In this document: positions 44,014 through 52,874 of the stretch, piece after piece
Layout: every line of letters starts with the position of its first letter
How positions within the stretch are numbered: the first letter of the stretch is position 1
From: Actinomycetes bacterium
GTDB lineage: Bacteria > Actinomycetota > Actinomycetes > Nanopelagicales > Nanopelagicaceae
DNA length: 64,000 nt
Reading direction: 5' to 3'
Assembly (NCBI GenBank): GCA_014190015.1
Contig: BJFT01000003.1
Span: forward strand, 30,190-94,189
Notes under the pieces: model-generated
Told to the model about the DNA's origin: nothing
Seen by the model: the letters and a program-made list of their open reading frames with translations, nothing else
Databases searched by the model: none
Position numbers and translations under genes: made by a program

Positions 44014-45180
44014 CTATTTCACGTTAGTGAGTTGTGATTTATTTTCTGCACTTGCTTCAACCGCATCAAGAACTTGCTGAACGTACAAGCCGTCAGCAAA
44101 CGAAGGAGATGGGTTTGAATTCTTATCAATTGCTACTACGAAGTCATAAACCTCGTGAGTAAATGTGTGTTCGTAACCAATGATGTGTCCTGGTGGCCAC
44201 CATGCTGCAACGTATGGCTGTGCGCCATCTGTGGTCAGAATCTTTCTAAATCCTGCTTCAGATGAAGGTGTTGTGTGATCGTGGAATAACAACTCATTCA
44301 TATCTTCAAAGTTAAAGTACAAACTTCCCTTGGAGCCATTTACTTCGATAGACATCGCATTCTTGCGACCTGCTGCAAAACGAGTGGCTTCAAATGTTCC
44401 GATTGCGCCATTTTCAAAGTTGGCAGTAAATACAGCCGTGTCATCGACAGTTACTTGTCCGCGACCAGAAGATGTACCGGCAGTTAATCCTGTGTAGGCA
44501 GCTGGTAGCGGACGTTCCTTAATGAAAGTTTTTAACTGTCCACTTACAGATGTGATCTTTGAACTTGTGAGGAAGTAAGAGGCATCAATAATGTGTGCTG
44601 CAATATCACCAAGTGCACCAGAGCCTGCAGTTTTCTTATCGAGGCGCCATACCAATGGAAACTCTGGATCAATAATCCAATCTTGTAAGTAATTAGCGCG
44701 CACGTGGAAAATTGTTCCAAGTTTGCCACTGTCAATAAATTGTTTTGCGACAGCCAGCGCTGGAACGCGGCGATAATTAAATGCAACCATTGACTTGGTT
44801 CCATTCTTTGCAGCATCTGCTGCCGCATCTGCCATGGCTTTTGCTTCCTTGCCATTGTTTGCAAGTGGCTTTTCACAAATCACATGCTTGCCTGCTTTTA
44901 GGGCAGCAATTGCAATTTCTTCGTGAGTGTCCCCTGCAGTACAGATATCAATAACATCAATATCGCTTCGGGCGATTACTTTCTTCCAATCAGTTTCTGC
45001 TTCATTCCATCCAAAAGTTACTCGTGCTGCCTCTAGTGCATCTTTGCTGCGACCACAGATAACAGTCATTTCTATTTGTGGGGCATCAAGGAAGAAGTGA
45101 TTAACACTTCTCCATGCATGTGAATGCACTTTTCCCATGAAGCCATAGCCAATCATTGCAACACGCAAAGTTTTTGACAT
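44014..45180 (-). CDS. Gfo/Idh/MocA-family oxidoreductase
   Basis: A 388-residue NAD(P)-dependent dehydrogenase. The Rossmann motif IGYGFMGKVHSHAWR is near residue 9 and the catalytic-Lys motif CEKPLANNGKEA near residue 100. The C-terminal beta-sheet domain has GALGDIAAHIIDASYF near residue 187. Substrates in the family include inositols, glucose derivatives and other polyols. Being inside an operon with an importer and an isomerase, it probably makes the first oxidation of the imported compound. Exact substrate unknown. Confidence 0.85.
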   Translation of the reverse strand: MSKTLRVAMIGYGFMGKVHSHAWRSVNHFFLDAPQIEMTVICGRSKDALEAARVTFGWNEAETDWKKVIARSDIDVIDICTAGDTHEEIAIAALKAGKHVICEKPLANNGKEAKAMADAAADAAKNGTKSMVAFNYRRVPALAVAKQFIDSGKLGTIFHVRANYLQDWIIDPEFPLVWRLDKKTAGSGALGDIAAHIIDASYFLTSSKITSVSGQLKTFIKERPLPAAYTGLTAGTSSGRGQVTVDDTAVFTANFENGAIGTFEATRFAAGRKNAMSIEVNGSKGSLYFNFEDMNELLFHDHTTPSSEAGFRKILTTDGAQPYVAAWWPPGHIIGYEHTFTHEVYDFVVAIDKNSNPSPSFADGLYVQQVLDAVEASAENKSQLTNVK

Positions 45181-45201
45181 TTTCCTGACCCCTTTTTCTT
45201 T

Positions 45202-45897
45202 TTAGGCGACCCCGAGATATTTGTTTTGAAGTTCCGCACTTGCGCGCAATTCCTTCGATGAAACAGTTGCTTGAATTTCACCATTTGAAAGAATCACGAT
45301 TTCATCGCAGAGAGTGGAAGCAAACTTTAGATTTTGTTCGATGAGCAATACACGCTGACCTTGGGCAACAAGATCACGTAATGAGTTTCCAAGGTGCTCA
45401 ACGATGGCTGGTGCCAAACCTTCTGATGGTTCATCCATTAACAACAATGTTGGATCAGTCATCAGCGCACGTCCGATAGCAAGCATCTGTTGTTCTCCAC
45501 CAGAGAGCATTGCGCCACCATTTTTCTTGCGCTCTGCAAGGCGTGGGAATAGCTCATAAACTTTTTTTGCAGTCCACTTACTTGTGCGCTTTTCAAGAAT
45601 GCGTAGGTGCTCATCTACCGTGAGAGAAGGAAATACGCGACGACCTTGCGGAACATAACCAATTCCTGCCTGTGCAATTTTGGTTGGAGTTAATCCCGTA
45701 AGGGTGACATCACCGTATGTAATCGTTCCGGCCGTAGTTGCGTTTATTCCCATGATGGCTTGAGCAAGAGTGGTTTTACCCATTCCATTTCGGCCCATGA
45801 GTGCAACAGGTTTGTCAGAAACTTTTAGGTTAATGCCGTGCAGCACGCGCACATGACCATATCCAGCTTCTACGCCAGAAATAATAAGGTCACTCAT
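45202..45897 (-). CDS. Liv-type ABC transporter ATPase, LivF-like
   Basis: A 231-residue ATPase of the branched-chain amino acid (HAAT) class. Walker A is GRNGMGKTT near residue 36, the signature is LSGGEQQM near residue 132 and Walker B is LLLMDEP near residue 152. LivF typical features GYGHVRVLHGINL and YVPQGRRVFPSLTV are present. It overlaps the LivG-like gene by eight bases. HAAT importers also carry urea, amides, aromatic acids and other solutes, so the operon's enzymes argue against a plain amino acid. Confidence 0.88.
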   Translation of the reverse strand: MSDLIISGVEAGYGHVRVLHGINLKVSDKPVALMGRNGMGKTTLAQAIMGINATTAGTITYGDVTLTGLTPTKIAQAGIGYVPQGRRVFPSLTVDEHLRILEKRTSKWTAKKVYELFPRLAERKKNGGAMLSGGEQQMLAIGRALMTDPTLLLMDEPSEGLAPAIVEHLGNSLRDLVAQGQRVLLIEQNLKFASTLCDEIVILSNGEIQATVSSKELRASAELQNKYLGVA

Positions 45898-46663
45898 GAT
45901 TGCTCCCTAAGTAAAGATCACGTACAGCAGAACTATTACGAACTTCATCTGGTGAGCCCTGCATAAACATTGTTCCGTCGTGCATCACGATTACATCATC
46001 GGCAACTGCGAGAGCCACTGCCATATCGTGCTCAATCAAAATTAATGTCATGTCTTTGTCTAGGGATTTTAATAAATCTACGAGACGACCGCGCTCCGTT
46101 GGACTGATTCCGGCTGCTGGTTCATCGAGCATTAAAATCTTGGGACGCATAGCTAGTGCCATTGCAACTTCTAACTGTCGAGATTCACCGTGGGAAATAT
46201 CTGAAACCAAAACATCTGCTTTTTTGAGCAGATCTACCTTTTCCAAAATAAATGTGCTCTCGCTATGTAAACGATCAGATTCCGAAGGATTTGCCAGCCA
46301 GCTAATTTTCTTCTCTCCAAGAGCCTGACGAAGAGAAGTGTAAAGATTCTCACGCACTGTAAGACCTTGGAATAATTTTGATGTTTGGAAAGTTCTGGCA
46401 ATACCTAACTTGGCGCGACTGTGGGCTGGTTGCTTAGAAACATCTTGCCCGAAAACCGAAATTGATCCACTGCTAAGTGGATAGACGCCCGTAATTAAAT
46501 TAAAGAGTGTTGATTTACCAGCACCGTTTGTTCCAATAATTGTTAATCGCTTTCCGTGGCTGACATCAAAACTGATGTCAGCCACGGCGCGAATACCACC
46601 AAAGTTACGTGAAACAGCGCTCAATGAAAGAGCGTGAGTGCCGGCTTTAGTGGTTGTAGACAT
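45890..46663 (-). CDS. Liv-type ABC transporter ATPase, LivG-like
   Basis: A 257-residue ATPase. Walker A is GTNGAGKSTLFNLITGVY near residue 43, the LivG element GIARTFQTSKLF near residue 88 and Walker B ILMLDEPAAGISPTE near residue 168 are as in the family. The signature is the less usual ISHGESRQLEVA. It lies six bases after the binding-protein gene. Confidence 0.88.
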   Translation of the reverse strand: MSTTTKAGTHALSLSAVSRNFGGIRAVADISFDVSHGKRLTIIGTNGAGKSTLFNLITGVYPLSSGSISVFGQDVSKQPAHSRAKLGIARTFQTSKLFQGLTVRENLYTSLRQALGEKKISWLANPSESDRLHSESTFILEKVDLLKKADVLVSDISHGESRQLEVAMALAMRPKILMLDEPAAGISPTERGRLVDLLKSLDKDMTLILIEHDMAVALAVADDVIVMHDGTMFMQGSPDEVRNSSAVRDLYLGSNHE

Positions 46664-46669
46664 GATTGT

Positions 46670-47902
46670 TTACTTCACATCCGCACAAGTGTTAACGCGA
46701 CCGAAGACCTTTGTACCTTGAGCGACCTTGTCTTGACGCTTAAGAGACTTAGTTGCGAATCCACCCTTGCCATCAGAAACAACCTGATAGATGAAGTTAG
46801 AAACAATTGCGTTGCGGTTCTTATCCATTGAAAGTGGGCCAGTTGGTGTATTCCACTTCAATGTTGAGAGAACCTTGCGGTATGCAGCCTGGTTGTTTGA
46901 AAGGTCACCCTTTACTGCAACAAGACCTGCAAGCATTGACTTAGCTGAGTTGTAACCAAGAACGCTGAAGATGTTTGGTCCAGTGCCAGCAGCTTTTAGC
47001 TGTGCCTTGAACTTGTCGTATTCAGGTGTTGAATATGAATCATCAGGAACTGGTCCACCAGCGATTGTGTTAAGCACTGCATCACCGATGTCAGCCTTTG
47101 ATCCAAGAACTGTTCCATCAACGAGGATTGCTCCACCGATCAATGGCTTCTTAAGACCAAACTGAACTGCTTGCTTCAAGAACTGAACAGCGTCAGCTCC
47201 ACCAAGTCCCGCGTAAATTGCATCGACATCCTTTGGAAGCGCTGCAATTTGTGATGAGTAGTCCTTTGTACCAAGTGCTGGCCATTGTGCTGCAACGATT
47301 GTTCCGCCTGCCTTACAGAAACCAGTAGCGAAGCCACCAGCGTTTGCATATGGGAATGAATAGTCGTCAGCGATGATTGCAACCTTCTTGTAACCAAGTG
47401 TCTTGTAAGCGATTTCACCTACACCACCTGACCACTGAGCAGCATCTCCGTGGAAACGGAAGAAGTTCTTAGATGGGCTCTGGTTTGTTGCCTCTGATGC
47501 AGAACCTGTTGTGTTGATGAAGGTTACTTTTGGATACTTCTTTGATAGACGTGCAATTGCAACACCTTCATCACCTGAAAGTGGTCCAAAGAGAATGTCT
47601 ACTTTGTCCTTCTCGATAAGCTTCTTAGCTTTTTCAAGTGCTAACTGTGGAGTTGCATCTGTTGCTTCTTCAAGAATAACAATCTTTTTTCCTGCAACTG
47701 TGCTCTTGATTTCCTTCAAAGCAATGTTCAGACCAATAGTGATCTGAGGCGCTCCACCAGCGAATGGTCCGATGGTTGCATTGAGGTAACCGATTTTGAT
47801 CGTACCAGCGGCTTGGCTTGAGGGTGCTGTTACTAAGCCAGCTGCAAGTACACCAGCTACAACGCCAACAATGGCGGTGCGGCTTATACGTTGTGCCTTC
47901 AT
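46670..47902 (-). CDS. Liv-type ABC transporter substrate-binding protein
   Basis: A 410-residue periplasmic-binding-protein type I (LivJ/K, Peripla_BP_6) protein. It has a Sec signal with a likely cleavage after QAAG near residue 33 and no lipobox Cys. IKIGYLNATIGPFAGG opens the mature domain, and LFGPLSGDEGVAIARLSKKYPKV is the typical hinge region. The ligand is unknown. It lies between livM and livG, with a hairpin just upstream that may set a separate expression level. Confidence 0.88.
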   Translation of the reverse strand: MKAQRISRTAIVGVVAGVLAAGLVTAPSSQAAGTIKIGYLNATIGPFAGGAPQITIGLNIALKEIKSTVAGKKIVILEEATDATPQLALEKAKKLIEKDKVDILFGPLSGDEGVAIARLSKKYPKVTFINTTGSASEATNQSPSKNFFRFHGDAAQWSGGVGEIAYKTLGYKKVAIIADDYSFPYANAGGFATGFCKAGGTIVAAQWPALGTKDYSSQIAALPKDVDAIYAGLGGADAVQFLKQAVQFGLKKPLIGGAILVDGTVLGSKADIGDAVLNTIAGGPVPDDSYSTPEYDKFKAQLKAAGTGPNIFSVLGYNSAKSMLAGLVAVKGDLSNNQAAYRKVLSTLKWNTPTGPLSMDKNRNAIVSNFIYQVVSDGKGGFATKSLKRQDKVAQGTKVFGRVNTCADVK

Positions 47903-47982
47903 GTATCTCCCCTGTTCGGTTTGTAGTCGAAGAATTTCTTCAACCGTTGTGTCGGAACTGCCTGACGCTAGTTCTGAACAAA

Positions 47983-48004
47983 TCTGTCTTCGCTAGAAGA
48001 CAGA
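47983..48004 (-). terminator. Hairpin between the LivM-like and binding-protein genes
   Basis: TCTGTCTTC (47983-47991), loop GCTA, GAAGACAGA (47996-48004): a perfect 9-bp stem located 15 bases after the LivM-like stop. A short T-rich stretch ATTTGTTC follows on the minus strand. It could be a weak terminator or an RNA-processing site that lets the binding protein be made at a different level from the permeases. Confidence 0.55.
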
Positions 48005-48019
48005 AACTTAAGTGTGCAT

Positions 48020-48979
48020 TCATGCTGATGCACCAGTTTTCTTTGCACGGCGTGCACGGACTTGCGCGGCGATTCCCATTAATCCTTGTGGTGCAAGCAT
48101 TAAAACAACTATGAAGAGAATTCCAGTCGCGCCTACATAGTACTGAGTGAAATCTTGAATGATTGCTTCAAACACAGCAATTAAAATTGCACCTACAAAT
48201 GCGCCACCGAGATAAGTTGCGCCACCGACGACAACGATGACAAGTAAGTCAATTGAACGCACAAGGCCAACACTGTCCGGTGAAATATTTGTAACGTAGA
48301 AGACGCCCATAACTCCAGCGATGGATGCTAGGAATGATGAGAAGACAAAAGCAATCATCTTTAATGGCATCGTGCGATAGCCCATAGAAATCATTCGATC
48401 TTCGTTATCACGAACACCTTTGAGAGCAATTCCAAATGATGTTTTCTCCAGGAATTTGCAGAGAGCAAAGAGCACAACCGCAATTCCAAGGAATAGGTAA
48501 TAGAGCGGCTTTACGTAAGCAAAGTCCATGCCAAAAATGATTGGACTTGGAATGCTGTTGATGCCTGTGTGGCCACGTGTAATTTCTTGAGCTTGATTCG
48601 CAAATGAATATAGTCCAAGAGTTACCGCAAGAGTGAGCATCAAGAAGTACACACCTTTTGTTTTAAGTGCGATCCATCCAATAATCACACCTGAAAGCGT
48701 TCCTGCCAATATTGCTAGCGGAACAGAAGTTCCAAATTTCACATTATGCGTAACCGAGCTGATTGCAACGATGTATCCCGCTACACCTGAGAAGAAGAGT
48801 TGTCCTAATGACATTAATCCAAGATTGCGATTCAAAAACGACATGCTCAAAGCAGTTACGCCAAGCCACAATGCACGGGTACCGCCGCTTGAAACCCAGA
48901 AATCTGGATCAGGAGTAATAAATGGAAAGATGATTGCGAGAATTAATACCGTCGCGTACATGATGCGTTTTCTGGTCAT
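48020..48979 (-). CDS. Liv-type ABC permease, LivM-like
   Basis: A 319-residue membrane permease with about nine spans. Family motifs include SLGQLFFSGVAGYIVAI near residue 56 and the coupling loop GIALKGVRDNEDRMISMGY near residue 185. It overlaps the LivH-like gene by four bases (ATGA) and forms the channel together with it. Confidence 0.88.
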   Translation of the reverse strand: MTRKRIMYATVLILAIIFPFITPDPDFWVSSGGTRALWLGVTALSMSFLNRNLGLMSLGQLFFSGVAGYIVAISSVTHNVKFGTSVPLAILAGTLSGVIIGWIALKTKGVYFLMLTLAVTLGLYSFANQAQEITRGHTGINSIPSPIIFGMDFAYVKPLYYLFLGIAVVLFALCKFLEKTSFGIALKGVRDNEDRMISMGYRTMPLKMIAFVFSSFLASIAGVMGVFYVTNISPDSVGLVRSIDLLVIVVVGGATYLGGAFVGAILIAVFEAIIQDFTQYYVGATGILFIVVLMLAPQGLMGIAAQVRARRAKKTGASA

Positions 48980-49839
48980 TGTTTCTTACCCAAGATTCCT
49001 TGTGGGCGAAACGCCAAAATGAGAATAAGCATTGCGAAGGTGATGATTCCGGCAAATGTTGGGTAATAACCAGTAGCAAATTGACCAATTACACCCACTA
49101 AGAATGAGCCAATTGCAACTCCGCCAATAGAACCTAGCCCGCCAATAATGACGACTTGAAGTGAGAAAAGTAAATAATCACCATCTGTACCCATACCAAA
49201 TGAATTTGTTGTTCCGCCTACAGATCCGGCAAAGCCAACGAGAACAGATCCTAAGAAGAAAATCCAGATAAATACTGCCTGCACATTGATGCCAAGTGCA
49301 GAAACCATTGTTGTGTCATCCACTCCGGCACGAATGATTGCCCCATAACGGGTCTTTGAAATGAAGACCCAAAGGCCCACTGCAACGATGATGGCAAGTA
49401 TCAGTACGAAAATTCTGAAGAAGGGATATGAAAGTCCAAGACCTGGAATCGGCACTGAGAATGAAACGCTTTCAGGAGAATTTGTTTGATAATAGTCTCC
49501 ACCGAAAATTGCAAGCATGGCCTGCGCAAGCACAAGAGATACACCCAAAGTAATGAGCGCTACACGAAGTTCTTCGTATTGAAACTTGCGCAGCAACAAG
49601 ACGTATACAAGTGTTCCAAAAACTCCGAGAGTAAGTGCGCCTGCGACTGCTCCGTAGAACCAGTTATCTGTCTTATCAGCGATTGTCCACGAAACATATC
49701 CGGCTAATAAATAGAACGCACCATGTGCCAAGTTGATCACGCGCATCAAACCGAAAATGAGTGTCAATCCACTTGCAACAAGAAAGTACAAACCTGCAAG
49801 CGTGAGTCCGTTAAGAAAAGTAAAAATGAACTGCGTCAC
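48976..49839 (-). CDS. Liv-type ABC permease, LivH-like
   Basis: A 287-residue permease. The opening FLNGLTLAGLYFLVASGLTLIFGLMRVINLAHGAFY is typical LivH, and the coupling loop GAIIRAGVDDTTMVSALGINV lies near residue 170. The start is GTG with GGAG six bases before it. It is the first gene of the importer operon. A palindromic GntR-like site lies 28-52 bases upstream of the start. Confidence 0.88.
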   Translation of the reverse strand: MTQFIFTFLNGLTLAGLYFLVASGLTLIFGLMRVINLAHGAFYLLAGYVSWTIADKTDNWFYGAVAGALTLGVFGTLVYVLLLRKFQYEELRVALITLGVSLVLAQAMLAIFGGDYYQTNSPESVSFSVPIPGLGLSYPFFRIFVLILAIIVAVGLWVFISKTRYGAIIRAGVDDTTMVSALGINVQAVFIWIFFLGSVLVGFAGSVGGTTNSFGMGTDGDYLLFSLQVVIIGGLGSIGGVAIGSFLVGVIGQFATGYYPTFAGIITFAMLILILAFRPQGILGKKQ

Positions 49840-49866
49840 TGGTACTCCTCTCCTCGGGTACTCCGC

Positions 49867-49891
49867 CTTGTATCTACCCCTGTATACAAGT
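49867..49891. promoter_or_regulatory. GntR-type operator upstream of the Liv importer operon
   Basis: CTTGTAT (49867-49873) and ATACAAG (49884-49890) form a perfect 7-bp inverted repeat spaced by ten bases. The right part TGTATACAAGT (49881-49891) is identical to a site upstream of the FAD-linked oxidase gene at 55340-55350. On the minus strand it contains TATACA, a possible -10 box, so binding there would block transcription. The GntR gene is adjacent. Confidence 0.6.
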
Positions 49892-49963
49892 GGAAGGTGT
49901 GGGTGCTAGTCAATGGACTTGGCCGGATTTCTTAAGCGTTATTCATTCGTTATTGAGCCCTTT

Positions 49964-50668
49964 TTAACCTTGGTTCCCAAAAAATGGCGCCATGGAGGCA
50001 ACGATCTCTTGCATGTTTACCCGAAGGTGGCCGAGGTGACCTTCGACGGATTTCTTAATAGCAGTCATGTCTTTTCCGATGATGCCTTGTGCAATTTCGG
50101 TGTGCTCATCAGAACACGTCACTAGATCACGTGCGCCAGAAACAGAGCGTGCCCAGAAGCGTTGGATACGTCGGCGAGTAACTCGCGAAACATCAGCAAT
50201 CATTTCGTTATTGGCTGCGCGCATAACGGTTTCGTGGAAGATCTTGTCGTGAGATATCCAACCGTCGCGATCGCCTTGTTCGGCGCACTTCGACATATTC
50301 TTCGCAGCTTCTTTAAGTACCTGCGCACCGGCGTTATCAATATTTTTTGCCGCTCGTTGGAACATGTATGTATCGCACAAGATAAGTAAATCAATAGCTT
50401 CATCAACATCTTTAGATGTCAACATGGCAACGGTAAAGCGACCAGCTTCACCACGTTTTACAATTCCTTCCGATTCTAAACGCTTGAGTGCTTCACGGAC
50501 TGGTGTGCGACTAACCCCTAGTTCGGCCGCTAACTTGTTTTCAGAAATTTGTGAATTGGTCGGAATTCGAAAAGACGTAATAGCAGCAATTAACCACTCG
50601 TATGCGTCATCGCCAAGTGACTCTGACGTTGTCGGATCTAACTTAGCCATGCTCTTCTTTGCTGCCAT
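49964..50668 (-). CDS. GntR-family (FCD) regulator of the polyol/sugar-acid region
   Basis: A 234-residue FadR/FCD-type regulator. The winged helix (residues about 18-80) contains LAAELGVSRTPVREALKRLESEGIVKRGE, followed by an all-helical FCD domain with GWISHDKIFHETVMRAANNEM near residue 135. GGGAGAG precedes the ATG. Located between the enzyme genes and the importer operon, it is the best candidate to bind the shared TGTATACAAGT sites. It differs clearly from the GntR at 38.3 kb, so each probably controls its own pathway. Confidence 0.88.
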   Translation of the reverse strand: MAAKKSMAKLDPTTSESLGDDAYEWLIAAITSFRIPTNSQISENKLAAELGVSRTPVREALKRLESEGIVKRGEAGRFTVAMLTSKDVDEAIDLLILCDTYMFQRAAKNIDNAGAQVLKEAAKNMSKCAEQGDRDGWISHDKIFHETVMRAANNEMIADVSRVTRRRIQRFWARSVSGARDLVTCSDEHTEIAQGIIGKDMTAIKKSVEGHLGHLRVNMQEIVASMAPFFGNQG

Positions 50669-50692
50669 TACATCTCTCCCTTAATTTTTAGT

Positions 50693-50715
50693 TCGATTAA
50701 TCAAACTCGATTAAT
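50693..50715. repeat. Direct repeat TCGATTAAT upstream of the GntR gene
   Basis: TCGATTAAT occurs at 50693-50701 and 50707-50715, a 14-base period of more than one helical turn. The second copy is within the last codons of the creatininase-family gene. A binding site is possible, but a local duplication explains it equally well. Confidence 0.3.
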
Positions 50716-51621
50716 GAACTCTCTGTTCTTAACGTTAACAGGAACCTTCATTAACTCAAGAACCCCCTTTGATACGTGAGTGCTGTAACGGTGGAAAGCT
50801 TCTTCACCTTTCGCCTTTGTAGCGCGCATTGGGTTGCCGATGATTCCGTTTTCAACGAACTCATGATGATCCATAGGGAATTGGAAGTACTGATAACCCT
50901 CGAACTCCACATCTGGCATACCGTCATCTTTTGAAAATGACTTAGGTAAGAAAGCTGGAGTATGCGCACGTGTATCTACTGCGCGTTCCATACGAACTAG
51001 ATTGTCATTCCACGCCATATCTTGAGAAGTTTCTAGCTCACTTGAGTGCCATCCTGGAGTTTCCTCAGGTGGGTTTTCCATCAAGCCAGCAAGAATTCCT
51101 GTGTAGCGCTCCATGTATGGCTTCACGAAACCAATCAATGCATTTGTTTCATAACGCAATTTACGGAGTACAGGATCTACAACTTTAATGTTTGAGCCGT
51201 GACCATTAACGAAGATGATTCTGTTGAAACCATGGTGAATCAAAGAACGTGCAACGTCATACATCAAGTTATTGAGGGTCTCTGCGCGAACAGTGATTGT
51301 TCCGCGACCTTGTCCTGGTCCGTACATGTGCTGCGGTGAATATCCTGTCCAAATTGGTGGTGTGTGCAAGATTCCAATTTGTTCTGAGACGCGTGCAGAG
51401 ACTTCAACTGCAGTAATTGTGTCAGTGTAGAGCGGCAAGTGTGGTCCGTGTTGTTCGGTACTCGCCATTGGAACAATTACGACATCTTTTTCTGCAAGAT
51501 ACTCATTGATGTCTACATAAGAGAGATCTGCAATATTCCATGAACGGAACTTACTGCGGAAAGCGTCATCCCCCGTTGTAATGTGTGGAACTTTTCTTGG
51601 GGGTGTTATGTAGCTGGTCAT
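50701..51621 (-). CDS. Creatininase-family hydrolase
   Basis: A 306-residue member of the creatinine amidohydrolase superfamily. Metal-binding motifs are clear: MASTEQHGPHLPLYTDT near residue 52 (Glu, His, Asp), FVNGHGSN near residue 138 and a late Glu. The superfamily includes creatininase, mycofactocin peptidase MftE, FAPy deformylase and, as I recall, the keto-inositol hydrolase IolN of Thermotoga. No mycofactocin genes are here, and an epimerase and a sugar dehydrogenase are near, so a ring-opening hydrolase for a cyclic keto-compound is a reasonable hypothesis. Function not assigned. Confidence 0.8.
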   Translation of the reverse strand: MTSYITPPRKVPHITTGDDAFRSKFRSWNIADLSYVDINEYLAEKDVVIVPMASTEQHGPHLPLYTDTITAVEVSARVSEQIGILHTPPIWTGYSPQHMYGPGQGRGTITVRAETLNNLMYDVARSLIHHGFNRIIFVNGHGSNIKVVDPVLRKLRYETNALIGFVKPYMERYTGILAGLMENPPEETPGWHSSELETSQDMAWNDNLVRMERAVDTRAHTPAFLPKSFSKDDGMPDVEFEGYQYFQFPMDHHEFVENGIIGNPMRATKAKGEEAFHRYSTHVSKGVLELMKVPVNVKNREFINRV

Positions 51622-51636
51622 CTCTGCTCCTTTGGC

Positions 51637-52869
51637 TTATTTTTCTCGTACGCTGATAAGTGATAGAAAACGTTGTGCAACTGCAATGCCAAACTCATCA
51701 GAGTTAGCATGTAAAGGTAATTTCTCAACCGGAATCTCAGGGTTGATATTTTTCATAAGTGCTGCTTCAAAAGTCGCATCTGCATCGCGGTCCCAGAACA
51801 CACCACCTGGAACATTTGGAATTGAATATCCCTCTCCAGGAATAACAATTTCAACTGGACCTACTGATGTATTGGCACACTCGGCAAAGTAGGCACCGAT
51901 TGTGCCCATCTCTTCTTTTGTGCAACGTGCAAGTGCGAACTCTGGATTGTGATCATAAATTGGACGGCTCTTAAACTCATCAGAAATAGAAGTTGTGTGA
52001 TGCACGGAAAAATCAACGCATGCAGGAACAAGAATTTGTGGAATTCCAAGTGGGCCAACGCGCTTCATACGCCGCGGTCCGCCGTAATGAATTCCACCCA
52101 CGAGAGTGCCAACAATTTCAGATGGAGTGAAATCGATAACTCCTACGAATTGTCCCGCTTCTGCAAGCTCTTCCATTGCGGGTCCACCAACACCATTTGC
52201 GTGGAATGTAACAACTTCGAATCCTGATTTTTCCAACTCTTTTTGTAGCGCCATCACAGCTGTAGTTGTGTTTCCAAGCATTGTGACTGCGACGTACTTG
52301 CTGCCAGCAGGTGGCACTGTCAATTCGTGACCGTGATTTACAAGTCCTGCCATCGCTGCAACTGCATTGTCATAAATTGTTTTTGAAATATGGTTTAAAC
52401 CTAAAATATCAATCACTGTGTGCATCACTAACATGTCACTAGTTCCAACGAGTGGACCAAATTCGTGACGACCAGATGCAATTGGTGATAAAACTAATTT
52501 TGGAACACCGATAGGCAAACTCATTAGTGCACCGGCTCCCATTACGGAGCCCTCGGCGCCACCGATACCGATGGCGCCGAGGACTTCCCCCTTGGAATGG
52601 AGTTCCTTTACTTTCTCGATTACAAACGTTCTCATTCGTTCCACTGCGCGCCCGCGAGTTCCAGAATTCTGTAACTCGTGCAGAGTGATACCGCCAAAGA
52701 TTGCTAAATCCTCGTGAGAAATATCAGGTGTAATTCCGAGTGGTTCACCCAGAATTCCTGTATCAATCACAGTCGTCTTAATTCCGAGACGGTTTAAACC
52801 ATCACGAATGTAAGCCGCTTCAGGACCTTTAGTATCTAAAGTGGCAATGATGAGAACGGATTTGCTCAC
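51637..52869 (-). CDS. Tm-1-like / UPF0261 protein
   Basis: A 410-residue UPF0261 (Tm-1-like ATP-binding) protein. The N-terminal domain opens VLIIATLDTKGPEAAYIRDGL and has the glycine-rich GAIGIGGAEGSVMGAGALMSLPIGVPKLVLSP near residue 98. The C-terminal half has FHANGVGGPAMEELAEAGQFVGVIDFTPSE near residue 223. The family includes the tomato virus-resistance protein Tm-1, but the bacterial function is unknown. It starts with GTG, six bases or so after the epimerase-like gene. Consistent operon placement suggests a catabolic or repair step on a small molecule. Confidence 0.85.
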   Translation of the reverse strand: MSKSVLIIATLDTKGPEAAYIRDGLNRLGIKTTVIDTGILGEPLGITPDISHEDLAIFGGITLHELQNSGTRGRAVERMRTFVIEKVKELHSKGEVLGAIGIGGAEGSVMGAGALMSLPIGVPKLVLSPIASGRHEFGPLVGTSDMLVMHTVIDILGLNHISKTIYDNAVAAMAGLVNHGHELTVPPAGSKYVAVTMLGNTTTAVMALQKELEKSGFEVVTFHANGVGGPAMEELAEAGQFVGVIDFTPSEIVGTLVGGIHYGGPRRMKRVGPLGIPQILVPACVDFSVHHTTSISDEFKSRPIYDHNPEFALARCTKEEMGTIGAYFAECANTSVGPVEIVIPGEGYSIPNVPGGVFWDRDADATFEAALMKNINPEIPVEKLPLHANSDEFGIAVAQRFLSLISVREK

Positions 52870-52874
52870 GATAA

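Noticed and set aside
49603-49612. A further GTATACAAGT operator
   Set aside because: It lies inside the LivH-like coding sequence, is not part of a palindrome, and is probably chance, though an internal site cannot be fully excluded.
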